From the NCBI GenBank assembly GCA_963828385.1, contig CAWHEF010000002.1, positions 1 to 64,000 on the forward strand: a stretch of DNA of 64,000 nucleotides, written 5' to 3'. This DNA is from Bog-756 sp963828385 (lineage in GTDB: Bacteria > Actinomycetota > Acidimicrobiia > Acidimicrobiales > RAAP-2). A program made the position numbers and the translations under genes. Below are positions 37,667 through 46,874 of this stretch, piece by piece; the first letter of the stretch is position 1, and the number at the start of each line of letters is the position of its first letter. The notes beneath the pieces were generated by a model. That model searched no databases, had not been told where the DNA came from, and saw only the letters and a list, made by a program, of their open reading frames with translations.

Positions 37667-38812
37667 GCGTCGGGGAGGAGCGCCTCCAGACGGCCCGGCT
37701 GCGTCTGTGAGGTCTGCGCCGTCCACCCCGAACATGAGATCGGCTACCCGCGACAGACCGCTCACGTCGTGGACGTCGGAGTTGAGCAGCGGCACTCGGT
37801 ACACGGGGGCCGGTTCGACCTTGGCCATGAGATCGGCGAAGGCCTGCTCCTCGCGGTCCGAAGCGGCCGTGTAGCCGGCGAGGTTCTCGATCAGTTGGCC
37901 GAGGGGCGAGCCCGGTTCGATCCCCTCCATCGAGGTCAGGGTGCGCAGGGCTTCGTCCTCGGCGAAGCGGGGCTGGACCCGGTTGACGACGAGGGCGGTG
38001 ACGGCCAGCTCCGACTCGGCCAGCTTCTGGGCGAAGTGGACGGCCTCGTCCACCGAATCGGGCCGGGGCGAGGCGACGAGGACATAGGCGGTGTCCGGTC
38101 TGGCCAACAGCTCCCTGACCCGAGTCGCCCGCTCCCGGAAGCCCTGCTCCATGCCTTCGAAGGCCTGGAAGAACGCGATGGCGTCGGCCACGATCTCGGC
38201 TCCCGCCACCTTGGAGATCGTCCTCAGGAGCGCGTGAGCGGCCACACCCATGAGCTTCAGCCCGACGCGGGTGGGCGCCATGAGGGCCTGGAAGACCCGG
38301 TTCTCCAGGAAGCGGGTGAGCCGTCTCGGGGCGTCGAGGAAGTCGAGGGCGTTGCGGGTGGGCGGCGTGTCCACCACGATCACGTCGAAGCCCCCTTCGT
38401 CGACGAGCTCGTAGAGCTTCTCCATGGCCATGTACTCCTGGGTGCCCGACAGGGTGCCGGTCAGGTTCCGGTAGATCCGGTTGTCCCTGATCTGCTCGGC
38501 CTGCTCCTCACTGCCGGAGAAGCGATGCACCAGGTCGTCGAAGGTCCCCTTCGGGTCGAGCATGAGGGCATGGAGCTCCCCGTCCCACGGACCGTCGATC
38601 AGGGTGGGCCGGTTGGCGAGGGTATCGAGCCCGAGTGAGTTCGCCAGGCGGCGGGCCGGGTCGATGGTGACCACGCACGCCTTGCGCCCCAACCGGGCCG
38701 ATTCCAGGGCGAAGGCGGCGGCGAGGGTGGTCTTGCCTACCCCGCCCGAGCCGCAACAGATGACGATGGACCGTTCCCCCGCCACGGCGCTGAGACCGCG
38801 TCCGGAGGTCAC
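37664..38812 (-). CDS. GET3/ArsA-like ATPase, second of pair
   Basis: 382 residues with a deviant Walker A CGSGGVGKTTLAAAFALES, switch I region VTIDPARRLANSLGL and switch II VDTPPTRNALDFLDAP, the ArsA/GET3 class. ATG overlaps the stop of the upstream ATPase (ATGA), so they are translated together and may form a heterodimer. Mycobacteria have the same pair beside whiB4 (Rv3679-Rv3680-Rv3681c). A role in membrane-protein or anion handling is possible; the substrate is unknown. Confidence 0.85.
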   Translation of the reverse strand: MTSGRGLSAVAGERSIVICCGSGGVGKTTLAAAFALESARLGRKACVVTIDPARRLANSLGLDTLANRPTLIDGPWDGELHALMLDPKGTFDDLVHRFSGSEEQAEQIRDNRIYRNLTGTLSGTQEYMAMEKLYELVDEGGFDVIVVDTPPTRNALDFLDAPRRLTRFLENRVFQALMAPTRVGLKLMGVAAHALLRTISKVAGAEIVADAIAFFQAFEGMEQGFRERATRVRELLARPDTAYVLVASPRPDSVDEAVHFAQKLAESELAVTALVVNRVQPRFAEDEALRTLTSMEGIEPGSPLGQLIENLAGYTAASDREEQAFADLMAKVEPAPVYRVPLLNSDVHDVSGLSRVADLMFGVDGADLTDAAGPSGGAPPRR

Positions 38813-39822
38813 GTGCCCACCTGCGCCGGGTCAGGCAGCCGGGCCACACCGTCGTCGAGCGCATCGGCGAGGACGTCGAGCTCGTCGGGGCCGATTGCGT
38901 CGACGAAGAGAAAGGGGACCCGCAACTGGGCGAGGGGGAGCTCGACTCCGAGACGTTGCAGCTGCTCGTCCTGGAGCTCCGCCCTCGTGTTGCGGAACCC
39001 CCGCGCCGCCTCGAGCGCGTCGACGAGATCCTCGTCCAGGGTGACGCCAGCGTCGTCGACCACGTCGGCGACACACGTCGAGAGCGCGTCCGGCCGCGGC
39101 ATGCACCCGTTGACGATGACCGGTCCGAGTGCCACACCCACCCGGTCTTCGAGCTGGTAGGCCGCCTCCACCACCTCGTTGACCGGCATCTCCTCGGGAA
39201 GGGTCACGAGGACCACCTGGCAGCGTCGACCGTCCGAGAGCATCTCGACGACGTCGGAGGCCTGGGACCGGATGGGCCCGCTCCGCGCCGCGTCCAGCAG
39301 ACCTCCGGCCGAGGAGAGGAAGGTCATGGTGTGCCCGGTGGCCGGGGCATCGACCAGGATGAGGTCGGCCACCCGGTTGCGTTCCATCTGCTTGATCTTG
39401 CCCAGCACAAGGATGTCCCGGATGCCGGGGATGGCTCCGGCAACGAGGTCGACGATGCCCGACGACATGAGGCGTTTCGACACCCGTCTCAGCCCGTGGT
39501 CGGCCAGGTACTCGAGGAGGGCGTCGTCGGGGGTGATCGTCCGGGCCCGCACGCTGCCCGCAGGGATGGTGGCGTCGGTGACCTCGTCACCCGCCTGCTC
39601 GGCACCGGCGGCGGCGAGCACGCTTCCGGCGTAGTCGAGCGGCTCCTCCTGCCCGAACGCCGTCGCCACCCCCTTCCTGCCCTCCAGCTCCACGACCAGC
39701 ACCGAAAGGCCGTTTCGGGCGGCCAGATGGGCAAGGGCGGCCACCATGGTCGTCTTCCCGACCCCACCCTTCCCGGCCACGATGAGGACCCGGCTCTGCC
39801 GGCAGAAGGTCGGGACGTCCAT
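38809..39822 (-). CDS. GET3/ArsA-like ATPase, first of pair
   Basis: 337 residues: VLIVAGKGGVGKTTMVAALA (Walker A), ELEGRKGVATAFG, and VDAPATGHTMTFL (switch II). The frame is open another 200 codons upstream, but the segment before MDVPTFCRQS is low complexity and overlaps the divergent whiB region, so 39,822 is chosen. A TACGCT hexamer lies ten bases upstream. Confidence 0.85.
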   Translation of the reverse strand: MDVPTFCRQSRVLIVAGKGGVGKTTMVAALAHLAARNGLSVLVVELEGRKGVATAFGQEEPLDYAGSVLAAAGAEQAGDEVTDATIPAGSVRARTITPDDALLEYLADHGLRRVSKRLMSSGIVDLVAGAIPGIRDILVLGKIKQMERNRVADLILVDAPATGHTMTFLSSAGGLLDAARSGPIRSQASDVVEMLSDGRRCQVVLVTLPEEMPVNEVVEAAYQLEDRVGVALGPVIVNGCMPRPDALSTCVADVVDDAGVTLDEDLVDALEAARGFRNTRAELQDEQLQRLGVELPLAQLRVPFLFVDAIGPDELDVLADALDDGVARLPDPAQVGT

Positions 39823-40091
39823 GACCCCGCCGAGCGTAGTGTCCGAGGTCGGGCATGCCCCGGCTCCCGCCGGCAAACGCCGGGCCGGCCCGGCCGGTGA
39901 CCTTCCGGGCAGCTGTCGGCCGGCGGCGATGCGCCGCCTCATCCGGCCACCGCCGAATTTCCGCGACCAACAGGGCAGCTCAGAGCGACCGGTGTCGAGC
40001 GGTGGCGGAAAAACCTGCTCAGACCCCTTGTTTTGCCATAGGCCGGCGAGTACCTTCGCTGCCTGGAGGACAAAGAGGGGGAGTTGGGCAC

Positions 40092-40349
40092 GTGGAGCAG
40101 GCGCTTGATACGTGGCAGCGCAAGGCGTCGTGCCGTGGGCCTCATGCGGAGATCTTCTTTCCGCCCGCCCACGCCGAGCGGAAGGACGAGAAGCTCGAGC
40201 GAGAGAGCCGGGCGAAATCGATCTGCAGCACCTGTGTCGTGCGCAGGGAGTGTCTGGACTACGCCATCCGCATCCATGAGCCGCACGGGATCTGGGGCGG
40301 CCTGAACGAGGTGGAGCGGAAGCAGATCGCCGACCGCCGGGCCGGCTGA
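40092..40349 (+). CDS. WhiB-family Fe-S regulator
   Basis: 85 residues with the four WhiB cysteines (ASCRG, then CSTCVVRREC), the GIWGGLNEVERK turn and a basic end. WhiB proteins bind a 4Fe-4S cluster and act with the principal sigma factor in redox or developmental control. The GTG at 40,092 has a ribosome site (gagggggag) and gives a normal length. It is divergent from the GET3-like pair, as whiB4 is in mycobacteria. Confidence 0.9.
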   Translation: MEQALDTWQRKASCRGPHAEIFFPPAHAERKDEKLERESRAKSICSTCVVRRECLDYAIRIHEPHGIWGGLNEVERKQIADRRAG

Positions 40350-40397
40350 CCGGGCCGCCGAGCCTGCCCGACCGACATCCGACCCCCACTTCGGCCG

Positions 40398-41324
40398 TTA
40401 CGGCAGGCCGAGCGAGTCCTTGGCCGCTTCCACCCCCTTGCTCGTGCACACCGACGTCGGCTGCTGACCGGTCGTCTGGCAGATCCCGGCGGTCAGGTAG
40501 TTGGCCGAGGCGGTGATGGCCGGGCCGATATGGACGTCGGGCTGTCCGGGTTGGCTCAGGTCGCCGACGATGTCGGCCTGTGACTGCGTGGCGAGGATCC
40601 CCGGACTGAACCCCGAGGTCGTGGACACCATGCCGTTGCCGATGTCGACGAAGGGGAGCTGCCCGGGGGCGGTGCCGGGCGTCGGGCCGTCGCCGAACCG
40701 CACGAGCAGCGAGGTCTGCTCGGGCGTGAGCGTGGCCACCCGCGTGTAGGACCCGTCCGCAGTGACCTCGTTCGAGAACAGCTCCACCCCGACGAAGGAG
40801 AGGTACCTGCTCTCATACGACGAGGCGGTGAAGGTGAACGACTGGAGGGATGGGAACACGGCGTTGGGCGACGACTGCATGTTGTGGAGCGTCTTGAAGC
40901 GGCCGAACCGCGAGAGGGCGATGACGAGCGGCCATCGTTCCGCCGCGCAGAACGGGCAGTAGTCCGTGCCCACGAAGAGCACCTCTGGCTTCCCGCCCAG
41001 CTGCAACGGAGTATCGCCCCGGATGACTCTCGGCGCCACGAGGGGGGTGGCCGGCGCGCTCACCCCGACCGAGTCGAACTGTGAGGCCGGGATCGTGGAA
41101 AGGGCGGTCAACACGCTCGGCGCGGTCGGGGCGGGACGGTCCGACGCCTGGGTTGGTGGGGGGCTCACCAGCGCGTAGACGACGAGGGCGATGACCAGGA
41201 TGACGAGGATGCCGATGGTGATCCACACCATGCGGGCGGTGCGCGTCGACGGCCGCTGGACGAGCGGCACACCCTCATCGACCTCGGTGTCCTCCACCTC
41301 CGAGCTCGGATCGTCGACGGTCAA
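40398..41324 (-). CDS. DUF929 thioredoxin-like membrane protein
   Basis: 308 residues: cytosolic acidic front, one membrane helix (~33-53), then an extracytoplasmic thioredoxin-like domain with the redox motif CPFC (123-126) in GTDYCPFCAAERW, and a second cysteine pair near the C-terminus (AGICQTTGQQPTSVC). It probably passes electrons with the VKOR protein encoded 21 bases upstream, forming disulfides in exported proteins. Confidence 0.8.
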   Translation of the reverse strand: MTVDDPSSEVEDTEVDEGVPLVQRPSTRTARMVWITIGILVILVIALVVYALVSPPPTQASDRPAPTAPSVLTALSTIPASQFDSVGVSAPATPLVAPRVIRGDTPLQLGGKPEVLFVGTDYCPFCAAERWPLVIALSRFGRFKTLHNMQSSPNAVFPSLQSFTFTASSYESRYLSFVGVELFSNEVTADGSYTRVATLTPEQTSLLVRFGDGPTPGTAPGQLPFVDIGNGMVSTTSGFSPGILATQSQADIVGDLSQPGQPDVHIGPAITASANYLTAGICQTTGQQPTSVCTSKGVEAAKDSLGLP

Positions 41325-41345
41325 GGAACGTCGGAGCTTCCTCGG

Positions 41346-41834
41346 TCACGCCTCGCCGGTGGCGAGGTCCCCCGAGTCCATCTCGCCGGTGCGCCCGTGC
41401 CCGGCGAGCACGAGAGGCGACGAGGTCACGACGATGACGAACAGGACGAAGGTGACGAGGTGCACCGAGGAGCACCACAGACAGATCGCCTTGATCACGA
41501 AGAGCTCGGCGCTGATCAGGTAGATGATCATGCCGACCCCGACGACGGAGAGGGCCAGCCGGGCGAGATGGACGGCCCGCCTGCCCGTGCGCCAGGCGGC
41601 GGGCAGACAGAGCCCGAGCATGGGTACGAAGTAGAAGAGCCCGAGGATCGCCACCGGTATGCCGAAGATGTACGACTGCGGGCTGGACGTGACCTTCTCG
41701 CAGTTGATGGTGGCGTTGGATGAGCACACCAGGGTGTGGGGGGCGAAGTGGGTGATGGTGAGGTAGATCGACACCCCCAGCCCGGCCACGCAGAGAAGCA
41801 GCGTGGCCATCGGCTGCCAGCGCACGCTGTTCAC
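41346..41834 (-). CDS. Vitamin K epoxide reductase family protein (VKOR)
   Basis: 162 residues with four membrane helices. The active site CLWC (118-121) and the loop pair Cys37/Cys45 match bacterial VKOR, which oxidises a thioredoxin-like partner and reduces menaquinone. No fused thioredoxin domain; the flanking DUF929 proteins likely serve that role. GTG start. Confidence 0.9.
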   Translation of the reverse strand: MNSVRWQPMATLLLCVAGLGVSIYLTITHFAPHTLVCSSNATINCEKVTSSPQSYIFGIPVAILGLFYFVPMLGLCLPAAWRTGRRAVHLARLALSVVGVGMIIYLISAELFVIKAICLWCSSVHLVTFVLFVIVVTSSPLVLAGHGRTGEMDSGDLATGEA

Positions 41835-41871
41835 GTTGTTCGTTGTGGTGCTCCTCGGTTGTGTGGTCCGC

Positions 41872-43029
41872 TCACCCCAGTTTGAGTGCCTTGGCCGCCG
41901 CCTGGACCCCCGAGCTCGTGCACACCGAGCCCGGCTGGCCGTTGGTGCTGGCGCAGATGGCCGCCGACATGTAGTTCGACGTGGTCACGATGGCCTGGGT
42001 TGCCGGATTGGACGGGTTGGAGAGGCCGGCGGCGATCTGGCTCCACGACTGCCCGGCGAGGATGCCCGGATCGAAGCTGGCCCCCGAGAACAGCACCTTG
42101 TTGTTGATCGAGACGAACGGGAACGAGATGCCGCCGCTCGAGGTGGCATTGGGGTTGTACTGGGGACCGCTGTACTTGGTGGCGATGGTCGCCTCCTCCT
42201 TGGTCAGGCTCTGCAGCGGCTGGTAGCCGTTCGAGCTCGTGCACGAGGAGCAGGGGATGTTGGTGTCCATCTCCACCGGGACGAAGTGGAGATAGGGGCT
42301 CGAGTAGTTCGACCCGTAGTAGCTGAACGTGTGGGTGGCGGCGTCGACGTCGGTGTGGGACGAAGCGGTGACCTTCAGGTTCGACCACGTGCCGAAGCGC
42401 GACAGGGCTGCAGTCATCGCCCACCGCTCGGCGGCACAGTAGGGGCAGTACTCGGCTCCGACGTAGAGCATGGAGGGCGACTTGCCGTTGAGGGTGAGCG
42501 GCGGCTGGTTGCTCAAGACGCTCGGGGGATTGACCGGCACCTGCTGCGACGTGACGCCCACCTTGTCGAAGACCGATGCCGGAATCGCGGTGACGTCGTG
42601 GACGACCGAGGCCGGTGCCGGCGTCACCGGGGTGTAGGACGCGTTGGCGGTGCTCGATCCGCTCACCACCTTGACGATGACCAGCACGGCCACGATGACG
42701 ACGACGAGGCCCACCGCCCCCCAGGTCAGCATGGCCGCGGAGATCCGGCGGGGGGCCGGGGCCTGTGCCGGCGACCGCCCGGGCTTGGGCCTGTTGCCGC
42801 CGCCCGTGCCTCCCGCACCCCTGCCCGGGCCGACACCACCCTTGGCACCCTTGCCGGCAGCGGGAGCGCCCCCCGGTGCGTTCGGCTGCTTCTTCGTCCG
42901 GCCCGCCGGCGCCTTGGTCGAGACGGCCCTGTTCTCGGCCCGGCTCCTGTCCTTGGCACTCTGTCCAGCTCCGCCGCCGGGCTTTGCCGTGCCGCCCCTC
43001 GATGGGTCGCTGGTCTTGTTGTCGGCCAT
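41872..43029 (-). CDS. DUF929 thioredoxin-like membrane protein, long N-terminus
   Basis: 385 residues: ~95-residue Gly/Pro/Lys-rich disordered cytosolic front, a membrane helix (~100-122), and a thioredoxin-like domain with CPYC (195-198), an extra CSSC (~255) and the C-terminal pair in AAICASTNGQPGSVC. About 40 percent alike by eye to the protein at 40,398. First gene of the three-gene disulfide operon. Confidence 0.8.
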   Translation of the reverse strand: MADNKTSDPSRGGTAKPGGGAGQSAKDRSRAENRAVSTKAPAGRTKKQPNAPGGAPAAGKGAKGGVGPGRGAGGTGGGNRPKPGRSPAQAPAPRRISAAMLTWGAVGLVVVIVAVLVIVKVVSGSSTANASYTPVTPAPASVVHDVTAIPASVFDKVGVTSQQVPVNPPSVLSNQPPLTLNGKSPSMLYVGAEYCPYCAAERWAMTAALSRFGTWSNLKVTASSHTDVDAATHTFSYYGSNYSSPYLHFVPVEMDTNIPCSSCTSSNGYQPLQSLTKEEATIATKYSGPQYNPNATSSGGISFPFVSINNKVLFSGASFDPGILAGQSWSQIAAGLSNPSNPATQAIVTTSNYMSAAICASTNGQPGSVCTSSGVQAAAKALKLG

Positions 43030-43204
43030 GTCTTTCGCATTCCCCGCTACGTGCGCCGGTCGGAGTGAGCGTAACTGGTCGACCGGGGTGGGGGGACTTC
43101 GGCCGTGGTCCTCCTGCTCGTCCCCAGCTCACCGCCTTTTCCGCCCCCGGTAGCCGCCTTCGCGCCCGGCGCGGCAAATCCGACGGTCCCTCAGTTGCCC
43201 CGCC

Positions 43205-43210
43205 TACACT
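43205..43210 (+). promoter_or_regulatory. Leaderless -10 element of the hydrolase gene
   Basis: TACACT, 8 nt before the ATG at 43,219. Confidence 0.5.
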
Positions 43211-43218
43211 CCCGGGCC

Positions 43219-44100
43219 ATGTCGGTCGGCGGTGGAGGCCCGGGTGGGGTGCTGACCACCCTGGACTGGGGCTCGGTCGGGGTCGACGGTCGTCGCGTCC
43301 GCTATGGCCACTGCGGGTCCGGGCCCATCTCCCTCTTCCTCCACGGGTGGGGCCTCGGCCCCCACGCCTACCGGAGCCCGATCGAGGCCATGGCGGCTTC
43401 GGGCTCCCGGGTCCTCGCCCCCGCCCTTCCCGGGTTCGCCGGGACGGCGGAGCTCGCGCACGAGCAGCGGAGCTTCCCCGGATACGCCCGCTGGCTCGGG
43501 CGGTTCCTCGACGCCGTCGGCGCCCGCCGGCTGGCCGTGGTCGCCGGCCACTCGTTCGGTGGGGGGGTCGCCACCGCCTTCGCGTACGAGCAACCGTGGC
43601 GACTCTCCAGCCTGTTGCTCGCCAACGCCATCGGCAGCCCGACCTGGGCCCTCTACCCCGACGAGGTGCGCACCATGGGCCAGCGGCCGGTGTGGGACTG
43701 GGGCCGGCACTTCTCCACCGATCTGCTCCGCTCTCCGGCTCAGCTCCGCGTCCTTTCCACCATGCTCGGGGACTTCATCCCCAATCTGCTCACCAATCCA
43801 CTGGGCATGGTCCGGACCGGCGACTTCATCCGTCGCGCCGACCTGGTCCGGGAGGTGGCGGCCGTGGCCGGGGCCGCCATCCCGGTCACCGTCGTCTGGT
43901 CCGACCGCGACCGGCTGGTGCCCCCATCGGCCTTCGACGAGCTCCGGCAGGCCGCCGGGGTTGCCGGCACGGTGGTGCCGGGGCCCCACGCCTGGCTCAT
44001 CGCCGATCCCGGCGCCTTCGGCGACGTGTCCATAAGCGCCCTTCTCGATTCGGGCGTGCTCGTGGGCCACGACCGGAAGGGTTCTCCTATCGGCGGGTAG
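43219..44100 (+). CDS. Alpha/beta hydrolase
   Basis: 293 residues with the oxyanion segment LFLHGWGLGPHAY, nucleophile elbow AGHSFGGG (Ser ~118), acid Asp in WSDRDRLVPP and His in GPHAWLIADP. Such enzymes hydrolyse esters or related bonds; substrate unknown. The ATG at 43,219 was chosen over earlier codons because of the -10 spacing and the loss of protein-like sequence upstream. Confidence 0.85.
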   Translation: MSVGGGGPGGVLTTLDWGSVGVDGRRVRYGHCGSGPISLFLHGWGLGPHAYRSPIEAMAASGSRVLAPALPGFAGTAELAHEQRSFPGYARWLGRFLDAVGARRLAVVAGHSFGGGVATAFAYEQPWRLSSLLLANAIGSPTWALYPDEVRTMGQRPVWDWGRHFSTDLLRSPAQLRVLSTMLGDFIPNLLTNPLGMVRTGDFIRRADLVREVAAVAGAAIPVTVVWSDRDRLVPPSAFDELRQAAGVAGTVVPGPHAWLIADPGAFGDVSISALLDSGVLVGHDRKGSPIGG

Positions 44101-44103
44101 GGC

Positions 44104-44109
44104 TACCCT
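44104..44109 (+). promoter_or_regulatory. Leaderless -10 element of the NUDIX gene
   Basis: TACCCT, 8 nt before the ATG at 44,118 and only a few bases after the preceding stop. Confidence 0.5.
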
Positions 44110-44117
44110 GAGCCTCG

Positions 44118-45014
44118 ATGACCGTTCCCGTCCGCGACGCCGCCACGGTGATGCTGGTCCGGGACGAGCCCACCATCTCGGGCCTGTCCACGGTGCAGGT
44201 GTGCATGCTGCGGCGGAACCTGGCCTCGGAGTTCGTGGCCGGCGTCTACGTGTTCCCGGGGGGATCGGTCGATCCCGGGGACCGGGGCCCCGACGTCGAA
44301 GACCTGTGCCGGGGGAGGACCGATGCCGAGGCGAGCGCCGTCCTCGGCGTCAACTCCGGGGGGCTCGGGTTCTGGGTGGCGGCCATCCGCGAGTGCTTCG
44401 AGGAGGCGGGGGTGATGCTGGCGGCCGCCGGAAACGACGGTCAGGTGCTCGACACGAGCGACCCGGAGACGACGGAGCGCTTCGACCGCTACCGCGATGC
44501 CGTCAACGCCGGAGAGCTGTCGCTCCTCGAGCTGTGCCGGCGCGAGGACCTGCGCCTGGAAGTGGGTGACGTCCACTACGTGAGCCACTGGATCACCCCT
44601 GAGCTCGCTCCCCGGCGGTACGACACGCGGTTCTTCGTGGCGGCGGCCCCTCCCGGCCAGGTGGCCACCCATGACGATCTCGAGACCATCGACGCCATCT
44701 GGGTCAGGCCCGCCGATGCCCTGGCCCGTCACGCCGCCGGCGAGATCGACCTCCTGCCGCCGACCGTCGCCAACCTGAGTGCGCTCGAGCCCCACGCCAC
44801 GAGCACCGAGGTGATGGCGTGGGCGAGCTCGGTCACCGACGTCCCCGTGGTCCTGCCGATCGTCATCGTCGAGGACGGAAGGGTGCTGATCCTCCGTCCC
44901 GGCGACGAAGGCTACGAACAGGCGCTGGCCGACCGGCTGGCTTCGGAGACGGATCCCGGGCCAGAGCTCCAGATGGCCGCCCGGTGGGCGTGGGGCCCGA
45001 AGGAAGAGAACTAG
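44118..45014 (+). CDS. NUDIX hydrolase
   Basis: 298 residues, larger than a minimal NUDIX domain. The box is split: VYVFPGGSVDPGD at ~40, then an insertion, then AAIRECFEEAGVML at ~90 with the metal-binding glutamates. This resembles the NUDT19/RP2-like subgroup, often acyl-CoA diphosphatases. It is convergent with mrp, the two stops overlapping by three bases. Confidence 0.8.
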   Translation: MTVPVRDAATVMLVRDEPTISGLSTVQVCMLRRNLASEFVAGVYVFPGGSVDPGDRGPDVEDLCRGRTDAEASAVLGVNSGGLGFWVAAIRECFEEAGVMLAAAGNDGQVLDTSDPETTERFDRYRDAVNAGELSLLELCRREDLRLEVGDVHYVSHWITPELAPRRYDTRFFVAAAPPGQVATHDDLETIDAIWVRPADALARHAAGEIDLLPPTVANLSALEPHATSTEVMAWASSVTDVPVVLPIVIVEDGRVLILRPGDEGYEQALADRLASETDPGPELQMAARWAWGPKEEN

Positions 45015-46231
45015 CCCGCCTCGCCCGCGGCCACGGCCGCCTCCACCCGCTCGACGAGTCGGGCCGTGCAACCGTCCATGGGGACGACCGGGGCGATGGT
45101 GGTGATGATGGCCTCGGCGATGGAATCGAACGCCTTGGCCAGCGGCTGACCGGCATCGAGGGCGACCGGTTGGCCGGCGTCGCCGCCAGCCGCCACCGAC
45201 GGATGGAGGGGGATCCGCCCGATGAGCGGCACGCCGACGTCGGCGGCCAGGCGCTCGCCCCCGCCCGACCCGAAGAGGGCGTAGGTCGTCCCGTGTTCGC
45301 AGGTGAAGTCGCTCATGTTCTCGACGACGCCGGCCACCCGCAGGTAGCCCTTGCGAGCCATGTCCGCCGTGCGTGCGGCAACCTTCTGGGCGGCCACCGG
45401 GGGCGTGGTGACCACGATCACCTCGGTCCTCGGCAGCATGCGGGCCAGTCCCATCTGGATGTCGCCGGTGCCCGGGGGCATGTCGATTAGGAGATAGTCG
45501 AGGTCGCCCCAGTGCACGTCCTCCAGGAACTGCTGGACGGCCCGGTTGAGGAGGAGGCCGCGCCACATGATGGCGTTCTCCTCGTCGGAGAGGAACCCCA
45601 TGGACAGCACCCGGAGGGTGCCCCGGCCCACCCGACGCTCGAGGGGGATCATCTTCTTGTCCCGGGCCTCGACGTCTCCTTGCATGCCGAGCAGCCGGGG
45701 CACCGAGAATCCCCAGATGTCGGCGTCGAGCAGGCCGACGGTGAGCCCGCGTCGGGCCAAGGAGACGGCCAGGTTCACGGTGACCGAGCTCTTGCCCACC
45801 CCGCCCTTGCCCGAGGCGATGGCGATGACCCGGGCCGTGTCGGGGATGTCGGTGGCCGGGGCCGGGTCCTGGGCGAACCGGCGGGCCCGCGCCATCACGT
45901 CCTTGCGCCGCTCCTCGTCCATGACGCCCGTGGTCACCGTCACCGACCCCACCCCGTCCAAGGTCCCGACCGCCCGCTCGACGTCGTTCTTGATCTGGGT
46001 CCGGAGCGGGCAACCGGCCACGGTCAGGGCGACCTCGACGGTCACGGCGGCTCCGACAGCTGTGTCGTCCCCACCGCCACCGCTGCCTTCGGCCTCCACG
46101 CCGATGGCCGTGACCATCCCGAGGTCGACGATGTCGGCGCCCAGCTCGGGGTCGACGACGGCACGCAGGGCGTCTCGCACGGCCTCCTCGGCGGGAGGGG
46201 CGGGTACGGTCGGGGGATCGGTCCTGCTCAC
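45011..46231 (-). CDS. mrp: Mrp/NBP35 family Fe-S carrier ATPase
   Basis: 406 residues: N-terminal MIP18/DUF59 domain (VVDPELGADIVDLGMV through TVAGCPLRTQI) and a ParA-like ATPase with SGKGGVGKSSVTVNLA (Walker A) and LLIDMPPGTGDIQMGL. It carries and inserts Fe-S clusters. The GTG at 46,231 is supported by TACGAT 7 nt upstream. It lies divergent from erpA, another cluster-delivery gene. Confidence 0.92.
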   Translation of the reverse strand: MSRTDPPTVPAPPAEEAVRDALRAVVDPELGADIVDLGMVTAIGVEAEGSGGGGDDTAVGAAVTVEVALTVAGCPLRTQIKNDVERAVGTLDGVGSVTVTTGVMDEERRKDVMARARRFAQDPAPATDIPDTARVIAIASGKGGVGKSSVTVNLAVSLARRGLTVGLLDADIWGFSVPRLLGMQGDVEARDKKMIPLERRVGRGTLRVLSMGFLSDEENAIMWRGLLLNRAVQQFLEDVHWGDLDYLLIDMPPGTGDIQMGLARMLPRTEVIVVTTPPVAAQKVAARTADMARKGYLRVAGVVENMSDFTCEHGTTYALFGSGGGERLAADVGVPLIGRIPLHPSVAAGGDAGQPVALDAGQPLAKAFDSIAEAIITTIAPVVPMDGCTARLVERVEAAVAAGEAG

Positions 46232-46238
46232 CCGGGCA

Positions 46239-46244
46239 ATCGTA
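46239..46244 (-). promoter_or_regulatory. Leaderless -10 element of mrp
   Basis: TACGAT on the minus strand, 7 nt before the GTG at 46,231. Confidence 0.5.
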
Positions 46245-46383
46245 CCGGGCGGTCCGGGTCGGGCAGCCCGACCGTGCACCGCCGCGAGGTGGTCGCGGGT
46301 ACGCTTGTCCTGGTCGCCGACCGTGCGGCCCCGATCGTGGCAGCGTGCCAGCCGGTGAGCCGGGAGCTGAGCCAGGAGGAACG

Positions 46384-46749
46384 ATGAGCGTCACCATGCA
46401 GAACGTGAGCATCGGAAAGAAGCCCAACCCGGTGAACCTCACCGATGGTGCGTCGGCCAAGGTCGCCGAGCTCCTGGCCCAGGAGGACGCCGAGGGTCTG
46501 GCCCTGCGGGTCGCCGTGCGCCCCGGAGGCTGCTCGGGCTTCAGCTACGAGATGTACTTCGACTCCGAGGTTACCGACGACGACGTCGTGCGCGAATTCG
46601 GAGCGGTCAAGGTGGTCGTGGACGCGGCCAGCGCCGACCTGCTCAAGGGGTCGACCCTCGACTACAGCGACGGTCTGCAGGGCGCGGGGTTCCATGTCAC
46701 GAATCCCAACGCCACCCGGACCTGCGGCTGCGGCTCCTCCTTCAGCTGA
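46384..46749 (+). CDS. erpA: A-type Fe-S carrier (ErpA/IscA/HesB)
   Basis: 121 residues with the three cluster cysteines in RPGGCSGFSYEM and TRTCGCGSSFS. A-type carriers hand Fe-S clusters to apo-enzymes. The ATG at 46,384 follows aggagg at good spacing. A 21-bp tandem duplication spans the stop codon. Confidence 0.92.
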   Translation: MSVTMQNVSIGKKPNPVNLTDGASAKVAELLAQEDAEGLALRVAVRPGGCSGFSYEMYFDSEVTDDDVVREFGAVKVVVDAASADLLKGSTLDYSDGLQGAGFHVTNPNATRTCGCGSSFS

Positions 46750-46874
46750 CGGCACCCGTCCTTCAGCTGAAGGCACCTGCACGCATGCATGCCGGGGGCG
46801 GGCCCCGGGACAAGAGGCGGGACCCCGGCCTGTGAGGGCGAGCTCGTGACCCGTTGTCCGGAGCCGTCCACCTG

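Noticed and set aside
39823..40449. N-terminal extension of the GET3-like ATPase (open to 40,449)
   Set aside because: The extension overlaps whiB in antisense, is Arg/Pro-rich, and the Walker A starts normally just after the Met at 39,822.
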